Shown here: positions 1 to 9,305 of the stretch, piece after piece | How the letters are laid out: each line of letters opens with the position of its first letter | Numbering within the stretch: position 1 is the first letter of the stretch | Assembly: GCA_036847245.1 (NCBI GenBank) | Contig: DAIUAL010000008.1 | Span: 1-39,035, forward strand | Source of the DNA: UBA4661 sp002405405 | Lineage (GTDB): Bacteria > Bacteroidota > Ignavibacteria > Kapaibacteriales > UBA4661 | DNA: 39,035 bases | Direction: 5' to 3' | The notes under the pieces: model-generated | What the model was told of the DNA's origin: nothing | The model's database searches: none | Seen by the model: the letters and a program-made list of their open reading frames with translations, nothing else | Translations under genes and position numbers: made by a program

Positions 1-1
1 G

Positions 2-298
2 ACACCCGATACACCCCGAAATGAATCCTATGAAGACTACTATCAGCGTATACAGAATGCGAACCTACATTTACGGTCATACAGCGAGGGATGGCAAACA
101 GATATGGGTATGGTGTATGTAATTTTCGGGCAGCCAATGAGTGTCGGATTCGATAATTTTCGCGCTGATGGACGTTCTACCGAAATATGGTATTACAACA
201 CTAGACGATTCGTGTTTGAAGACTTTGGCGGTTTTCGTGATTTTCGTCTACGCACGCCGGTAGGCGGAGAAAAATATCGTTACAATGTTCGGTGGTAA
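2..298 (+). CDS. GWxTD domain-containing protein, C-terminal end only
   Basis: The reading frame is open from the left edge and stops with TAA at 296-298, so the true start lies outside the window. The visible ~98 residues include the signature stretch EGWQTDMGMVYVIFGQP, which is the GWxTD motif that names this domain family of Bacteroidota and relatives. The stretch after it (DNFRADGRSTEIWYYN) also fits the family, in which the domain sits at the extreme C-terminus of exported proteins of unknown function. A start at the internal ATG (104) would cut through the motif and is not credible. The next gene begins 57 bp downstream on the same strand, so the two may be co-transcribed. Confidence 0.8.
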   Translation, partial: TPDTPRNESYEDYYQRIQNANLHLRSYSEGWQTDMGMVYVIFGQPMSVGFDNFRADGRSTEIWYYNTRRFVFEDFGGFRDFRLRTPVGGEKYRYNVRW

Positions 299-355
299 CC
301 GTTCTTTTGCACGAGCGAACTTTCAACTCTTACGGCAGTATTACTCTTCATTGAT

Positions 356-2251
356 ATGATCCGATTGCTATCCATCTTGAGCTTATTTTTCTCCATTCTG
401 CTTCTGCACAATGGCGAGAAAGTACTCGCTCAGTCACGCACTCAACAGCCTCAGATTGTTGGTACACTGCAAAGTGTTATTGTTCAAAATGACGGACGTG
501 TGGAGCTGCGATTTACCAAGCTTCCCAAAGACTACTCGAGCGACCTTTCAGCAGACAAAAAGAAACTCACGATTCGCATGACAGATATTGGCATCGACGA
601 CCGTGCACGTGAAATTCTTGCCAAAGGCAATGTCGAGAATGTCTTTGTCAAAACTACCGCCAAAGGTCTGGCTGAATTGTATATCATACTCAAAGCACGA
701 CGCGGGTACAGCATCGAACCCCTACCATATTCCGACATTCTCGCGGTCAATTTCTTCGATTGGAATACACTTCCGGCACAAGACAATTACTATCATTCAG
801 GACTACTCGCTATTGAGAGCAAGACATTACCTCTGGCAAAAGAATACTTTGGCAAAGCTGATCAAATGAATATGGGTAATGCTTCCGCAATGCTTGGTTT
901 GACGGCTATACGAGAAGGCGATGCACGCGAAGCGCAACGCAGTTTTCAGCGGGCAATTACTCATCGTACGACAATTGCTGATGTTTTTGCAGGATTGGCA
1001 GATTTGTATGGTGCAATCGGTGATACACTATCGCGCAATGAATATGCACAAAAATTTCGTGAACGCTCAGGACGACAAAATTACCCACACCTAGTACAAT
1101 TCAGTATTCCTCCCGAAGCACTGTTTATCGAACCGCGATCCGTTGCCGAACGTTTACGGGAAGAGGGTTTTACCGATGGACAATCAGCGAGCATTGACTC
1201 TGCACAACGAGACTCACTTCTCAATGCTGCAAATCGACGTTCGGATTCCGCACTCAATGCTATGATACAACAGCAAGCACAACAGCTTGCTAAGCCACAA
1301 CAGAATCCTATCAAAGACTCTACGGCAATGCGGTCGCTTGCCCCTTCATGGCTCAGTACAGCCGTATGGGGTTCGCTTATTGGTCTGATAATGCTCGGCA
1401 TAGTTGGCGTGTGGATTATACGCCGACTGATCTCCCGAAAGAAAAAAAATGCTTCTACGCTCTTTACAACCGATAATACAACGACACGTACTGATTCATC
1501 AACAACATCTACTTTTGAAAAAGAGGAATTAGAAGCTCTTACAGAACTTCTTGCTCAAGAACATCTTGAAGCAGTCCGCAGAACCAAACAACCATCGATG
1601 CCTAGCGCACAAGAGCCGACTCCTGAAGTGAAAAACAATAGTGCACAACCTGAGTCCCCATCGGCGGAACTACCTTTACGAACGGCAAATGCTCGCAATG
1701 CCAGTCAAGCATATTCACAAACATCAACCAAGAAGACACCGACAAAAAATGATTTACCAAAATCCAATGACCCAGAAGTGCTTCGCAAACAACTTGGGAT
1801 TGATGCTTCTGCCAATGATGCTTTTGAAAAATTGAGCGGTAAAGCACCGTTATCAATTTCTCCGGCAGACCCTACTCCTACATCGTCTCCGGCAACAGGA
1901 CGCTCAGACTTTTTTGAGCCTCCAGACATTGCACCGGACTCGACACCGGGTAACCTCGATGAATTGGATGATATTTCAAGAAAACTCCGTCTTGGTCGCT
2001 CAGAAATCGAAATCGCACTCAATGTTGTTCGTGATCCTGAACGATCAATGGATTTCAAAGAAATTCCTCTTGATTCACAAGAAATTCCCGACAATGAGTC
2101 TCAACGTCGGCAAGTTGCGCGTGAACTTGGTGTTGGTAAAGGTGAACTTGACATCAAAAAGCACCTGTCGCCTCTTGATATTCCTTCGCCGGATAATTCT
2201 CGTAAAAAAAGCAAACTTTCCTCACTCTTTTCTAAACCTGATACAGAATAG
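356..2251 (+). CDS. Membrane-anchored AMIN/TPR-like protein with HTH-like C-terminal motifs
   Basis: This 631-residue protein is not one I can name. Residues 1-26 form a signal peptide ending near VLAQS. Residues ~30-140 are beta-rich and resemble an AMIN-like domain (my judgement by eye), as found in envelope proteins that bind peptidoglycan or feed secretins. Residues ~145-245 contain TPR-like helices (YYHSGLLAIESKTLPLAKEYFGKADQ; long loops follow). A hydrophobic segment at ~336-356 followed by RRLISRKKK is a clear transmembrane anchor with the C-terminus predicted to face the cytoplasm. The rest is Ser/Pro/Thr-rich and probably disordered, with short conserved-looking helices near 473, 540 and 583 (LRKQLGIDAS, RKLRLGRSEIEIALNV, RELGVGKGELDIKKHL). 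The architecture recalls FimV-like hub proteins, but homology is not shown. No Shine-Dalgarno precedes the ATG. The gene ends at a hairpin shared with rho. Confidence 0.75.
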   Translation: MIRLLSILSLFFSILLLHNGEKVLAQSRTQQPQIVGTLQSVIVQNDGRVELRFTKLPKDYSSDLSADKKKLTIRMTDIGIDDRAREILAKGNVENVFVKTTAKGLAELYIILKARRGYSIEPLPYSDILAVNFFDWNTLPAQDNYYHSGLLAIESKTLPLAKEYFGKADQMNMGNASAMLGLTAIREGDAREAQRSFQRAITHRTTIADVFAGLADLYGAIGDTLSRNEYAQKFRERSGRQNYPHLVQFSIPPEALFIEPRSVAERLREEGFTDGQSASIDSAQRDSLLNAANRRSDSALNAMIQQQAQQLAKPQQNPIKDSTAMRSLAPSWLSTAVWGSLIGLIMLGIVGVWIIRRLISRKKKNASTLFTTDNTTTRTDSSTTSTFEKEELEALTELLAQEHLEAVRRTKQPSMPSAQEPTPEVKNNSAQPESPSAELPLRTANARNASQAYSQTSTKKTPTKNDLPKSNDPEVLRKQLGIDASANDAFEKLSGKAPLSISPADPTPTSSPATGRSDFFEPPDIAPDSTPGNLDELDDISRKLRLGRSEIEIALNVVRDPERSMDFKEIPLDSQEIPDNESQRRQVARELGVGKGELDIKKHLSPLDIPSPDNSRKKSKLSSLFSKPDTE

Positions 2252-2296
2252 CAACACTTATGCTGTGTGTCAATCAAACAGTTTGAAAAACAAAAC

Positions 2297-2324
2297 GGCA
2301 CGAAGAACACAAGTCCTTCGCGCC
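2297..2324. terminator. Bidirectional terminator between convergent genes
   Basis: A hairpin with 9-nt arms (GGCACGAAG at 2297-2305 and CTTCGCGCC at 2316-2324, one A-C mismatch) and a 10-nt loop. It is flanked by an A-rich tract on the left and a T-rich tract on the right, so it can work in both directions. It lies between the AMIN/TPR gene (+) and rho (-), as expected for a shared terminator. Confidence 0.6.
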
Positions 2325-2352
2325 ATTATTGTTTATAAATACCCTGCTTTAT

Positions 2353-3660
2353 TTAGGAATTTAATGTTGCTAAGAATTCTGCATTACTTCGTGTGCTTCG
2401 CATACGATCCTGCACAATATCCATTGCCTCAAAAGTAGAATACTCGCTAAGGAGTTTTCGCAGAACCCAGACGCGCTGGAGATCTTTATCAGGCATGAGA
2501 ATTTCTTCGCGTCGTGTACCGGAGCGATTGACATCAATAGCAGGAAATATACGACGTTCAGCCATCTTGCGATCGAGCACAAGCTCCATATTACCTGTAC
2601 CTTTGAATTCCTCAAAAATAACTTCATCCATACGACTACCGGTATCGATAAGTGCTGTTGCAATAATCGTGAGTGATCCTCCCTCTTCGATATTACGAGC
2701 CGCACCAAAGAAACGCTTGGGTTTGTGTAATGCGTTGGCATCGACACCACCGGAAAGAATTTTTCCTGATGGTGGAGTCACCGTATTGTGTGCTCGTGCA
2801 AAAAGTGTAATAGAGTCTAGCAAAATCACGACATCTTGTTTTGCCTCGACTAAGCGTTTTGCTTTTTCCATGACCATATCGGCAACTTGCACATGACGTT
2901 CCGGTGGTTCGTCGAACGTAGAAGCGACTACCTCCGCCTTTACCGAGCGTTGCATATCAGTGACTTCCTCCGGGCGTTCGTCAATCAGGAGCATGATCAG
3001 TTTAACTTCAGGATGGTTCCTTGCAATACTATTTGCCATTTTTTGCAGGAGTACAGTTTTACCGGACTTTGGGGGCGACACAATCAAACCGCGCTGACCT
3101 TTACCGATAGGAGCAAGCAAATCGATAATGCGCATGTCTGTTTCACCCGGGACTGTTTCGAGTCGGATACGCTCATCGGGATACATTGGTGTCAGATTTT
3201 CAAAAATCGTCCGATCACGCATAATTTCAGGCTCGACATAATTCACCTTGTCCACTTTCAAGAGTGCAAAAAATCGCTCTGCTTCTTTCGGGGGACGTAC
3301 CTGCCCGGTTATGGTATCACCCGTACGGAGACCAAAGCGTTTAATTTGCGATGGCGACACATAAATGTCATCCGGTGAAGGCAAATAGTTATAATCTGGT
3401 GCTCTCAGAAAGCCATATCCATCAGGTAATACCTCAAGAACACCGGCATTCATACTCAAGCCATTATCTTGCTCTTGTTGTGTTTGGCGATGTGTTTGAG
3501 CTTCGGTGATTTGAAAGATAAGGTCTTGCTTGCGCAATTCGGTGATGTTTTCAAGACCGAGTGCTTTTGCAAGCTTCGTCAACTCAGCAATTTTCATGGT
3601 CTTGAGTTTATTAAAATCAACAGGACGATAGACTTCGTCCGCATAACTTTGGGCAGGCAT
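2353..3660 (-). CDS. rho: Transcription termination factor Rho
   Basis: This 435-residue protein aligns by eye along its length with bacterial Rho, the hexameric RNA-dependent ATPase and helicase that terminates transcription. In order: the N-terminal Rho helix region (LKTMKIAELTKLAKALGLENITELRKQDLIF), the CSD RNA-binding domain (GVLEVLPDGYGFLRAPDYNYL), the P-loop (PPKSGKTVLLQ), the segment LIDERPEEVTDM, Walker B (VVILLDSIT), the Q-loop region (PPSGKILSGGVDA) and the R-loop region (EFKGTGNMEL). Unlike typical Rho, the segment after Walker B reads DSITLFARAHN where the usual sequence is DSITRLARAYN. It has no long lineage-specific insertion before the CSD. The ATG at 3658-3660 is preceded by AGGA at a good distance. 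The gene stands alone behind a 365-bp upstream region. Confidence 0.97.
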   Translation of the reverse strand: MPAQSYADEVYRPVDFNKLKTMKIAELTKLAKALGLENITELRKQDLIFQITEAQTHRQTQQEQDNGLSMNAGVLEVLPDGYGFLRAPDYNYLPSPDDIYVSPSQIKRFGLRTGDTITGQVRPPKEAERFFALLKVDKVNYVEPEIMRDRTIFENLTPMYPDERIRLETVPGETDMRIIDLLAPIGKGQRGLIVSPPKSGKTVLLQKMANSIARNHPEVKLIMLLIDERPEEVTDMQRSVKAEVVASTFDEPPERHVQVADMVMEKAKRLVEAKQDVVILLDSITLFARAHNTVTPPSGKILSGGVDANALHKPKRFFGAARNIEEGGSLTIIATALIDTGSRMDEVIFEEFKGTGNMELVLDRKMAERRIFPAIDVNRSGTRREEILMPDKDLQRVWVLRKLLSEYSTFEAMDIVQDRMRSTRSNAEFLATLNS

Positions 3661-4025
3661 AGAGAATCCTACAAATGGAACAAGAGAAATAAGAAAAGTT
3701 TACACTGGAATCGAAACTGCATCGGTATCGTGCGCACTTATGGGATAGATCAGCAAACCATGAACCAATGCTGATTGCACTACCTATTTGGTACAAAAGA
3801 GACGGCAACTATACAGCAATGAGAATCAGAGAGACGGGGAGTGTGCGCAGGGCGTAACGACTTGATTGGCTTCGAGGCAGACGACTGTACATTTGATTGA
3901 GAAAATGCGTTTGCTCCATAAGAAGGCGCACAAACAAATCTACAATGCACTTTGAGAAGTAGCAAATGAAATTCACGATAAATTTTGGGGGACTGTCTTT
4001 AGGGGTACTTATTTTGCTAGCAGTA
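3661..4025 (-). other. 365-bp gene-free region upstream of rho
   Basis: No convincing gene lies here; the short ORFs show no recognisable domain and no good start. It must carry the end of the slipin transcript and probably the promoter and leader of rho. Read toward rho, the last ~120 bases are pyrimidine-rich and G-poor in places (for example CTTTTCTTATTTCTCTTGTTCC), which could suit Rho loading. Autoregulation of rho through its leader is established in E. coli, but here it is only an inference. I see no strong hairpin and no -35/-10 pair I would defend. Confidence 0.4.
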
Positions 4026-4811
4026 TCATTCTTTGGAATCCGTTTTTGCTCGTGAAAATGTTTCTGATAATCCCTTTGCCATGCCGATAAATTCCGATGG
4101 CATCATCACTATCGTTGTAGTATTATTCTCAGCCCCTATTTCGGAAAGCATTTGCATACGTCGCAGTTCCAAAGCCGCAGGACTGGAGGAAATCATTTCT
4201 GATGCTTGTGTCAGCTTTTGAGATGCTTCCATTTCTGCTTCAGCTTTGATAATACGTGCTCGTTTTTCCCGTACAGCTTCTGCCTCGCGCGCCATGGCAC
4301 GTTGCAATGACTGTGGAATTTCAACATCTTTCATTTCAACCATTTCTACTTTTACACCCCATGCGGCAGTTGCTCCATCAACGATTTCCTCTATTTGCGA
4401 GTTAATTTTATCGCGCTCTTTTAGTACTTCATCAAGAACATGCTGTCCTATAACATTCCTCAAGGCTGTTTGTGCAACCTGATAGACTGCCTCACGATAA
4501 TCGGCAACACGGATAATAGCTGACTCAGGATCAGCAATACGATACCAGAGCACTGCATTAATTTTCACAGTAACACTATCTTTGGTAATTGTTTCTTGCT
4601 GGGCAATATCTACTGTTTGCGTACGAACGTCAACAACATTTTGCGAATCAATAAATGGCACCAAATAATAGATACCGGGTCCGCTCAATGATTTTTGTCG
4701 ACCGAGTCGGAAAACCACCGAACGCTTGTACTCACGAATCACACGAACACCGGACAATCCAAGGAAACCTGCGATACCAGCTCCGATAGAAAGAAGAGAA
4801 AGAATATCCAT
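4026..4811 (-). CDS. Slipin/stomatin-like SPFH (band 7) protein
   Basis: A 261-residue protein with a hydrophobic N-terminal segment (residues ~3-22) followed by a complete SPFH domain. Family-typical stretches include REYKRSVVFRLGRQ, GPGIYYLVPFID, VDVRTQTVDIAQQETITKDSVTVKINAVLWYRI and LRNVIGQHVLDEVL, then the charged helix AREAEAVREKRARIIKAEAE that drives oligomer formation. This is the stomatin/slipin class of membrane-microdomain scaffolds. Such genes are often paired with an NfeD-like membrane serine protease gene, but none is next to it here. It follows the DUF4175 gene by 46 bp on the same strand and is probably the last gene of the rsmG operon. No Shine-Dalgarno is visible before the ATG. 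Confidence 0.93.
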   Translation of the reverse strand: MDILSLLSIGAGIAGFLGLSGVRVIREYKRSVVFRLGRQKSLSGPGIYYLVPFIDSQNVVDVRTQTVDIAQQETITKDSVTVKINAVLWYRIADPESAIIRVADYREAVYQVAQTALRNVIGQHVLDEVLKERDKINSQIEEIVDGATAAWGVKVEMVEMKDVEIPQSLQRAMAREAEAVREKRARIIKAEAEMEASQKLTQASEMISSSPAALELRRMQMLSEIGAENNTTTIVMMPSEFIGMAKGLSETFSRAKTDSKE

Positions 4812-4857
4812 ATGAACATTAAAAGGTGAAAAATAACTTACTATACCTTAACATCAT

Positions 4858-7800
4858 TTATTTCTGCAAACGCGACAAATAGCGACGAATCAATTCTGCA
4901 TAATCCTTGGTATACATGCGTTCTAAACCTTTGAGCTGATCTTGAAATTGCTTTGATTGCTTCAGATATTCTTTCAATTCACCGGGATTTTTACCAACGA
5001 TATTTTGAGCTGTTTTTGCCTCGCGTTGGTCGTCTTGATCGCGCTCACGCATGGAGCGCGAAGCATCAAGGAGGCGCGACAAAATTTTCTCTTGTCGCTG
5101 AATGGTTTCCTGCGAAATCGTGTTGTTTTTCAGATCACTCGCCACTTGCTGCATGTCTTTGCTAATTTGATCAAGATTGCCTAAAGCGCGCTGTTGCCCT
5201 TGTTTTCGTTGCTCTTGGTTTAACTTATCTAATGAACGTTGTAGCTCCGATTGTTTATCGCCAAAGCTACCCGTACCATTTTGCCCTTGCTGACCATTCT
5301 GCCCCTGTTGCCCATTTTGTCCTTTTTGCCCACCCTGCTGTCCGTTCTGTCCTTGCTGACCTTGCTGTCCATTCTGTCCTTGCGGTTGCCCCTGTCCTTT
5401 CCCCTGCTGTTGTCCTTTCATAAATTGTTGGATAGCTTGATTCAACATCATCTGTTGCGCCGCCATTTGCTGTAATTGTTCTTGTGTACCCATACCGGAT
5501 GGCATACCACCACCACTCTGCGAACCGTTTCCTTGTTGCATCTGAGAAAGTGCAGATTGCATTTGCGTCATAGCTGAATTGATTGAAGCCATGGCTTGTG
5601 CTTGCTCTTGTACAGCTTGTCCACCGCGTCGCTCCTCGAGATGTTCGACGGCATTGTCACTGTTTTGCAATGCCTGCCCTAAGTATTGAATCATTTCAGG
5701 AGACACTGCAAATGACTGCTGTGCTTGTTGCATGAGTTGCGATGCGATATTGCGAATATTCTCACCTGTTGTTGCCTGATTTTGTGCAGACGAGCGGTAT
5801 TGCGCTGAATTCGGTGATAATGTTTGCGTCTGCTTCCGAAATTGTTCTTGCTGTTTAGATACTTCACCGAGTTGACGTAACGTACGCTGCATATCACGAA
5901 TTGCCTTGAGTTGTTGCGATGTCATCAAAGACTGACGAACATCTTTCATCTGCTCGGCAAATTGCTTCATAGCCTGTTGCGCTTTTTGTTGTTGTGGTGC
6001 AGCTTTTTCATTCTGTCCTTTTTTCATATTCTCGGCGGCGTCTTGCATAGCCTGGTCAATCTTGTCGTCCTTGAGTTGATCTAACGCACGTTGTATATCC
6101 TTGGACTGCTCTTGCTGATTTAATTTATCAAGTTGCTGTTGCAACTCCTTTGCTTCGCGTTGTAGGCGTTCATACTCAGCTTGAGCATCAGCCTGCTTTT
6201 CTGCTAATTGCCGCTGTTGATCTTGTGCGGTTGCATCTTTGTCATTACGATTTTTGTTGTTCTGTGCTTGTTCACGAATATCATTCATTTGCTTTTCAAT
6301 TTCTTTTGCACGCTTGGCAAGTTCATCGGCTTTTTGACCCGCTTGAATACGTTGCATGAGCTTCATTGTACGCTCAATTTGTGCTTTGAATTGTTCTTCG
6401 TTGAAGGAAAAATTTTCCAGTGCCTGTTGTACTTGTTGAGGCTGTAGTTGTTGCATTGCTTGCTTCAGTGCTTCCTGCGCTTTACGGAATTCCGGCGCAT
6501 TTACTTGCTGCATAAGCTGTTGTAACTGCATGTATTGTTCCATTGTTTCACGCGAAATCACTTGATTTTGCGCCAGCTCTCGCGTCATATCGGCAATTTT
6601 TTGTTTTGCTTGTTCGACTTTCTGCGCCATTTGTTCTTGTTTGGCAAGTAACTCTTCTGCTTTCTTTTTATTCTTCCAATCCTGCTGTGTGCCCGACTGC
6701 ATCTGCTTGCGCAAATCACGACTTAACTCTTCTGCTTCGCGGCGAATTTGTTCGGTTTCACGGACAACACTTTCAAGATCTTTTGTTGCTGATTGTTGCG
6801 TTTGATCAGCATTTGCCAAAACTTCTTCAAGTGTTAATGCACGAGCCGTAAATAGAGTAGAACGAGCTACTTTAGGTCCACTGATATTATCGTTGTCTGC
6901 AACTTCAAGAGCAAGCTCATATTCATCGCCGGGTGTAAATTGTAAAGTATTCATATCCCATACATAGGGCACTACAGCAGATTTTTCCTGCGATGGACCC
7001 ATGATTTGCACTGACTTGAAGTCCTTCATCGGCGGAGAATAGCGAGAAGATTTCAGGCGATACAACAATGTCAAACGTGAGAAACCGAAGTCATCTTCGA
7101 TGCGTACACGCAATGGCAATAAACCATTGGCACCGACACGAACATCACCCTGTGGATCCTGCACTTCGATAGAAGGGGCAATATCGGGAATGACTGAAAT
7201 CGGATGAATAATCGCAGAATGATTTTCTCGTCCGGAAGAATCAACAACGCGAAGTTTGTATTGACCTCCAAAACGCACTGAAAATGTTCCCTCAGCTGTC
7301 ATTCCCTTGGTACTCATAGCGACAACAACAGAATCACGTGCGCCCGGCGAATTACCACCTACCATTGATTGGATGGAAGCAGAATCTTGGTTGCGCGTAC
7401 TATCGGTAATTGCACTTGAAATGTTCTTGGTTTTGTACAACACAATTTCGGCTTTGGCGATGGGTTTATCAGCAGTCAAACGGATATTCGTCATCGATCC
7501 ATAAATCGCATCAATAGCACCCTGATCGATAGAGATTCGCTGTGGAGAACGTTGCGTATAGGATGGCGGCTGTACAAGACCGTCAATGCTAGCAATATCA
7601 GGTAGATCAATGACACCAATCACAGCTGTTGGCGACACAACATATTCAGCATACCATGGCACCTGTGCAAAGACTTTGATTGTGTTACGAATGCCCCGTG
7701 CAGAATAAACAAAGTTACCTGCTGAATCACGTCGTAGCGTTGCCGTCCGCACGAATTGACCTGTACCTTCTGCAACATACATTTCTACCAATGACTGCGC

Positions 7801-8547
7801 GACCCCATCAAATTTTACCTTTACTTGAATATCTTCACCCGAAAAAACTTCGCGAGGATACTCTAAGTGTACTGAAAATGGCGGTAATGGAATAAAAGAC
7901 TGCCGATATTCTACGATCCTATATGCCGCAGCTCGCCATTCATTACTCGTAAACAATATCGTACAGGTAAACAATGGAAGAATAAAAATCAATAGCCATC
8001 GACGATATTTTTTTTCATCGAGAGCAGCTGAAAAATCAGCGGACTCAGTTGCCGCATATTCATTAAGGAAACCAACACATGATAATTCCAGCGACACAAG
8101 AGTTGTTGCATCAACAGTCGTAAGGGTTCGATGCAACATGAGCGCATTTACAGCATGATCGCCAATAACATGGAGTTTTTCGCCTATGAATTGTGCGATT
8201 GATATACGTTGCATGTCATGCCAACCCAAACGAAGTTTTTTAGCAACATAAATAGCATTCAGAACCAAAAGAACACTGCCAAGCCCTAACAGACTATACC
8301 ATAACACCATTCGTATCAACATGGTAAAACGAAATATTGCTTCTAATGCGATTGCCGACGACCATGCAAGTGCAAGGATAACAATAACACGCATAATAGC
8401 CATGATGATGTGCCGTTTAGTAATACGCCGATGTACCTCGCGCAATCGTTGATCGAGTGCTCTGTATGACGACTCTACACGTGAAGCAATATCTTGTCGA
8501 AGAGGAGAACCCATAGTTGTGTTATGTGTACGTGAAGTGATATCCAA
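4858..8547 (-). CDS. DUF4175 family protein, glutamine-rich
   Basis: A 1229-residue membrane protein. The N-terminus has two transmembrane helices (~49-70 and ~80-102) and a third near 186-205. An extracytoplasmic beta-rich region follows (~205-575), including DIASIDGLVQPPSYTQR and VRIEDDFGFSRLTLLYRL, which are typical of DUF4175 proteins. From ~585 to the end it is a very long Gln/Lys/Glu-rich coiled coil, interrupted at ~1045-1092 by Gly-Gln-Asn repeats. The family is found in Bacteroidota and relatives, often with DUF4159, DUF58 and von Willebrand A genes; its biochemical role is unknown. Here DUF4159 lies 48 bp upstream and a slipin 46 bp downstream, which suggests an inner-membrane assembly. 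The coiled coil could span the periplasm, an inference from its length. Confidence 0.85.
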   Translation of the reverse strand: MDITSRTHNTTMGSPLRQDIASRVESSYRALDQRLREVHRRITKRHIIMAIMRVIVILALAWSSAIALEAIFRFTMLIRMVLWYSLLGLGSVLLVLNAIYVAKKLRLGWHDMQRISIAQFIGEKLHVIGDHAVNALMLHRTLTTVDATTLVSLELSCVGFLNEYAATESADFSAALDEKKYRRWLLIFILPLFTCTILFTSNEWRAAAYRIVEYRQSFIPLPPFSVHLEYPREVFSGEDIQVKVKFDGVAQSLVEMYVAEGTGQFVRTATLRRDSAGNFVYSARGIRNTIKVFAQVPWYAEYVVSPTAVIGVIDLPDIASIDGLVQPPSYTQRSPQRISIDQGAIDAIYGSMTNIRLTADKPIAKAEIVLYKTKNISSAITDSTRNQDSASIQSMVGGNSPGARDSVVVAMSTKGMTAEGTFSVRFGGQYKLRVVDSSGRENHSAIIHPISVIPDIAPSIEVQDPQGDVRVGANGLLPLRVRIEDDFGFSRLTLLYRLKSSRYSPPMKDFKSVQIMGPSQEKSAVVPYVWDMNTLQFTPGDEYELALEVADNDNISGPKVARSTLFTARALTLEEVLANADQTQQSATKDLESVVRETEQIRREAEELSRDLRKQMQSGTQQDWKNKKKAEELLAKQEQMAQKVEQAKQKIADMTRELAQNQVISRETMEQYMQLQQLMQQVNAPEFRKAQEALKQAMQQLQPQQVQQALENFSFNEEQFKAQIERTMKLMQRIQAGQKADELAKRAKEIEKQMNDIREQAQNNKNRNDKDATAQDQQRQLAEKQADAQAEYERLQREAKELQQQLDKLNQQEQSKDIQRALDQLKDDKIDQAMQDAAENMKKGQNEKAAPQQQKAQQAMKQFAEQMKDVRQSLMTSQQLKAIRDMQRTLRQLGEVSKQQEQFRKQTQTLSPNSAQYRSSAQNQATTGENIRNIASQLMQQAQQSFAVSPEMIQYLGQALQNSDNAVEHLEERRGGQAVQEQAQAMASINSAMTQMQSALSQMQQGNGSQSGGGMPSGMGTQEQLQQMAAQQMMLNQAIQQFMKGQQQGKGQGQPQGQNGQQGQQGQNGQQGGQKGQNGQQGQNGQQGQNGTGSFGDKQSELQRSLDKLNQEQRKQGQQRALGNLDQISKDMQQVASDLKNNTISQETIQRQEKILSRLLDASRSMRERDQDDQREAKTAQNIVGKNPGELKEYLKQSKQFQDQLKGLERMYTKDYAELIRRYLSRLQK
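5274..5412 (-). repeat. Gly-Gln-Asn coding repeat inside the DUF4175 gene
   Basis: A low-complexity stretch coding for irregular repeats of GQ, GQNGQQ and similar units, about 45 residues long. The DNA itself is repetitive (variants of TTGCCCTTGCTGTCC on the plus strand), so copy number is likely to vary between strains and is prone to assembly error. Confidence 0.75.
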
Positions 8548-8595
8548 TGGAGACTTAGGAGCTACATTTTATTGATTATTCTTTTGCACGCCGGA

Positions 8596-9303
8596 TCAGT
8601 GTGTCAGTACCCATACAACAATGTTGGCACCAAACTTTAGTGCTTCTTGACGTAATGGCTCAGGATCATTGTGCACAGTAGCATCTGCCCACCCATCACT
8701 TGGATTTGATTGATAGGTATAGAGCACGCATAAGCGCCCTGCATGAAACATACCAAATGCTTGCGGGGGCTTACCATCATGCTCGTGAATTTTTGGCACC
8801 CCATTCGGGAATGTGTAGAGTGATTTGAAAATACCATGCGAGAATGGTAATTCCACTAAACTTTGATCAGGTAATACTTTTTTCATCTCTTTACGGATAC
8901 TTGCGTCCAAACCATAGTCATCATCGATATACAAAAATCCACCACTATGAAGGTATTCACGTAAGCGGCGAATTTCGCTATCTGAAAATGCAACTGTGCC
9001 GTGACCGGTTAGAAATAGCATCGGATATTGAAAAATATTATCCGTACTTAAATCCACTGCTTCAAAGGTTGGAATCACAGAAATACCAACCTTATCACGG
9101 ACAAATTTCAAGAGATTTACTTCGCTCGATTGGTCATTGTACCAATCACCACCACCACTATATTTGACACGGGGAATTTTAAGTGCAGCTGTCTGTTGTT
9201 GTGCAGCCAAAGGCTGACAAATGACCAAAACCATACCAAGCAACAACCCAACAAGGTACTTGGCAAAAGAGTATTTGTACATTGTCGTAACTGTTACAAT
9301 CAT
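8596..9303 (-). CDS. DUF4159 domain-containing exported protein
   Basis: The protein has an N-terminal signal peptide (YSFAKYLVGLLLGMVLVICQPLAAQ) and then a DUF4159 domain of about 200 residues: IPRVKYSGGGDWYNDQSSEVNLLKFV, YPMLFLTGHGTVAFSDSEIRRLREYLHSGGFLYIDDDYG, ending in FGANIVVWVLTH. The fold is a glutamine-amidotransferase-like flavodoxin fold in related families; no catalytic activity is assigned to it. I chose the ATG at 9301-9303, which lies just after the rsmG stop (9306-9308) and suggests coupled translation. The ATG at 9280-9282 gives a neater signal peptide and is equally possible; a longer start at 9351 would overlap rsmG. DUF4159 and DUF4175 genes commonly occur together, which supports a joint function at the membrane. 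Confidence 0.85.
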   Translation of the reverse strand: MIVTVTTMYKYSFAKYLVGLLLGMVLVICQPLAAQQQTAALKIPRVKYSGGGDWYNDQSSEVNLLKFVRDKVGISVIPTFEAVDLSTDNIFQYPMLFLTGHGTVAFSDSEIRRLREYLHSGGFLYIDDDYGLDASIRKEMKKVLPDQSLVELPFSHGIFKSLYTFPNGVPKIHEHDGKPPQAFGMFHAGRLCVLYTYQSNPSDGWADATVHNDPEPLRQEALKFGANIVVWVLTH

Positions 9304-9305
9304 GC

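Noticed and set aside
1602..2094. Minus-strand open frames inside the AMIN/TPR gene
   Set aside because: They are antisense to a long gene with a clear signal peptide and membrane helix; no domain is seen in them.
3617..3808. Small minus-strand open frame over the rho start
   Set aside because: It overlaps the certain rho start and has no recognisable protein features.
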